Positions 63,315 to 64,000 of a stretch of 64,000 bases of DNA are shown here, piece by piece (within the stretch, counting starts at the first letter, position 1; each line of letters begins with the position of its first letter). The position numbers and the translations under genes were made by a program. This stretch comes from JAHRVQ01 sp029941905 (lineage in GTDB: Bacteria; Pseudomonadota; Gammaproteobacteria; Pseudomonadales; Azotimanducaceae). The DNA is taken from NCBI GenBank assembly GCA_029941905.1, contig JAPYTQ010000014.1, positions 46,039-110,038 on the forward strand. Direction: 5' to 3'. The notes beneath the pieces are model-generated. The model worked only from the letters and a program-made list of their open reading frames with translations. It did not search any database and had not been told where the DNA came from.

Positions 63315-64000
63315 ATGATTCGAGAGTATAGTCGGGAACGGATTGACAAGGTGATCATCAGCCAAACCTTCTTAAGATTCTGGATCCCAGAGTCATTCTA
63401 TATGTTTGCCTCCGTTACGACGACGTTTGTACTCGCTGTTATTGCAGTGGTTGTACTCCATGCAACAGCGATCCAGGCAGGCCTATTGGTCGTGTTCCAG
63501 GAGTTGCCGGTGTTTCTTCTTAGTCTGTTTGTCGGTGTATGGCTGGACAGACGTGACTTGAGGCTGGTGTTAATTTTTGTCTCTTTGGTCCAGACCCTGT
63601 TACTGATTTTTGCACTGTTTCTGCTGAATCTTCATTCATCAATTTATCTGCTGTATGGGTTTGCGGCGGCGCTTGGTGTCGCGAAACTGGTACTTGATCT
63701 TTGCTACACGAGTCTGTTGCCGGAACTAATCAAGCGGCATCATCTTGTGGCTGGTAACGCCAGGCTCCAGGTGACGACGGCGGGTATCAAGATTCTGGCA
63801 CCCGCGTTGGCCGGGTTGCTGGCAAAGTACTTTTTTCCTCCGTTGATATTGTTGATCTGTATTCTTGCATCGGTGGCCTCAACAGTTGCGCTGTTTTTTA
63901 TACCCCAAAGAGAACTGAGCCGGTCTTCTGATTCGACTTCCAGCTCCGTTACGAACTTCGTCCAGGAAATGAAGGAAGGCGTCGGAATCCTTTTTCATGA
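63315..64000 (+). CDS. MFS transporter, partial at right edge
   Basis: The ATG at 63315 opens a frame that runs off the right edge (228 full codons seen). It has six or more hydrophobic segments (SFYMFASVTTTFVLAVIAVV, LVVFQELPVFLLSLFVGVWL, ILAPALAGLLAKYF). The loop GVWLDRRDLR between helices 2 and 3 and the segment LPELIKRHHLVAGNARLQ place it in the MFS_3 branch, which includes drug and siderophore exporters such as EntS. Substrate unknown. Confidence 0.82.
   Translation, partial: MIREYSRERIDKVIISQTFLRFWIPESFYMFASVTTTFVLAVIAVVVLHATAIQAGLLVVFQELPVFLLSLFVGVWLDRRDLRLVLIFVSLVQTLLLIFALFLLNLHSSIYLLYGFAAALGVAKLVLDLCYTSLLPELIKRHHLVAGNARLQVTTAGIKILAPALAGLLAKYFFPPLILLICILASVASTVALFFIPQRELSRSSDSTSSSVTNFVQEMKEGVGILFH

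Noticed and set aside
1..64000. tRNA, rRNA or CRISPR features
   Set aside because: Intergenic regions were read for cloverleaf ends, rRNA blocks and regularly spaced repeats; none seen. The only interspersed repeats are the CTAG element and the GACATATTATGTC palindromes.

Overview
The window is a chromosome segment of a marine-type gammaproteobacterium. The stretch hpt-like / methylthioinosine phosphorylase / csiV / mfd / long-form gap / nqrABCDEF has, from general knowledge, the same neighbours in Pseudomonas aeruginosa. A sodium-pumping NADH dehydrogenase, an ion-transporter-superfamily permease and many gammaproteobacterial housekeeping families fit a marine relative of the Pseudomonadales. 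The species cannot be named from the sequence. I see no rRNA, tRNA, CRISPR array, prophage or complete insertion sequence.

Layout. 1-4608: start of an unknown leftward gene, SPOR-like exported protein, MscS channel, purine phosphoribosyltransferase, SapC-family protein with a Lys/Ala tail, and methylthioinosine phosphorylase (purine salvage). 4755-9168: csiV and mfd on the minus strand, overlapping. 9253-18268: retropepsin-like protease, long-form GAPDH, a strong terminator, then the complete six-gene nqr operon. 18287-20892: two decayed minus-strand genes, one with an in-frame amber codon, the other a TIR-FlgO-TPR protein with a nonsense codon and an internal deletion. 21069-33766: single genes and small units: crotonase, NUDIX, MORN protein, AcoX-like kinase, yaaA, PP2C phosphatase, BolA, YgjP-type peptidase, tesA divergent from ybbA-ybbP, polysaccharide deacetylase, ttcA. 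33761-40963: response regulator followed by a 2141-residue hybrid kinase. 41083-45116: yheU, a 5'-truncated beta-barrel remnant, PQQ/haem dehydrogenase, small monooxygenase-like protein. 45254-48918: tight six-gene operon (TusA-like, gamma-glutamylcyclotransferase, epmC, thioesterase, flap endonuclease, AcoX-like kinase). 49518-57132: envelope-stress-type cluster built round a PspA homologue. 57133-64000: remnants of a GNAT-thioredoxin gene, SCP2-like protein plus alpha/beta hydrolase, recQ, permease, universal stress protein, and the start of an MFS transporter.

The most notable region is 49518-57132. Lipoprotein, double DUF350 protein, membrane aminopropyltransferase, DUF2170 protein, PspA, DUF2491 protein, a small RHH-like protein, K+ channel and rhomboid protease run in one direction. 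Three near-identical copies of a palindrome (core GACATATTATGTC) lie only before its first gene and before its fourth gene. This suggests one dedicated regulator controlling two transcripts. The cluster is an elaborated relative of the E. coli yjfIJKL genes, and its regulator and operator appear undescribed.

Other points: a miniature CTAG-bounded repeat present twice, each time supplying the stop codon of the neighbouring gene; a Ser/Thr-kinase domain in the giant hybrid kinase whose catalytic Asp and DFG Gly are replaced; and a serine in place of the usual FMN-linked threonine in NqrC.
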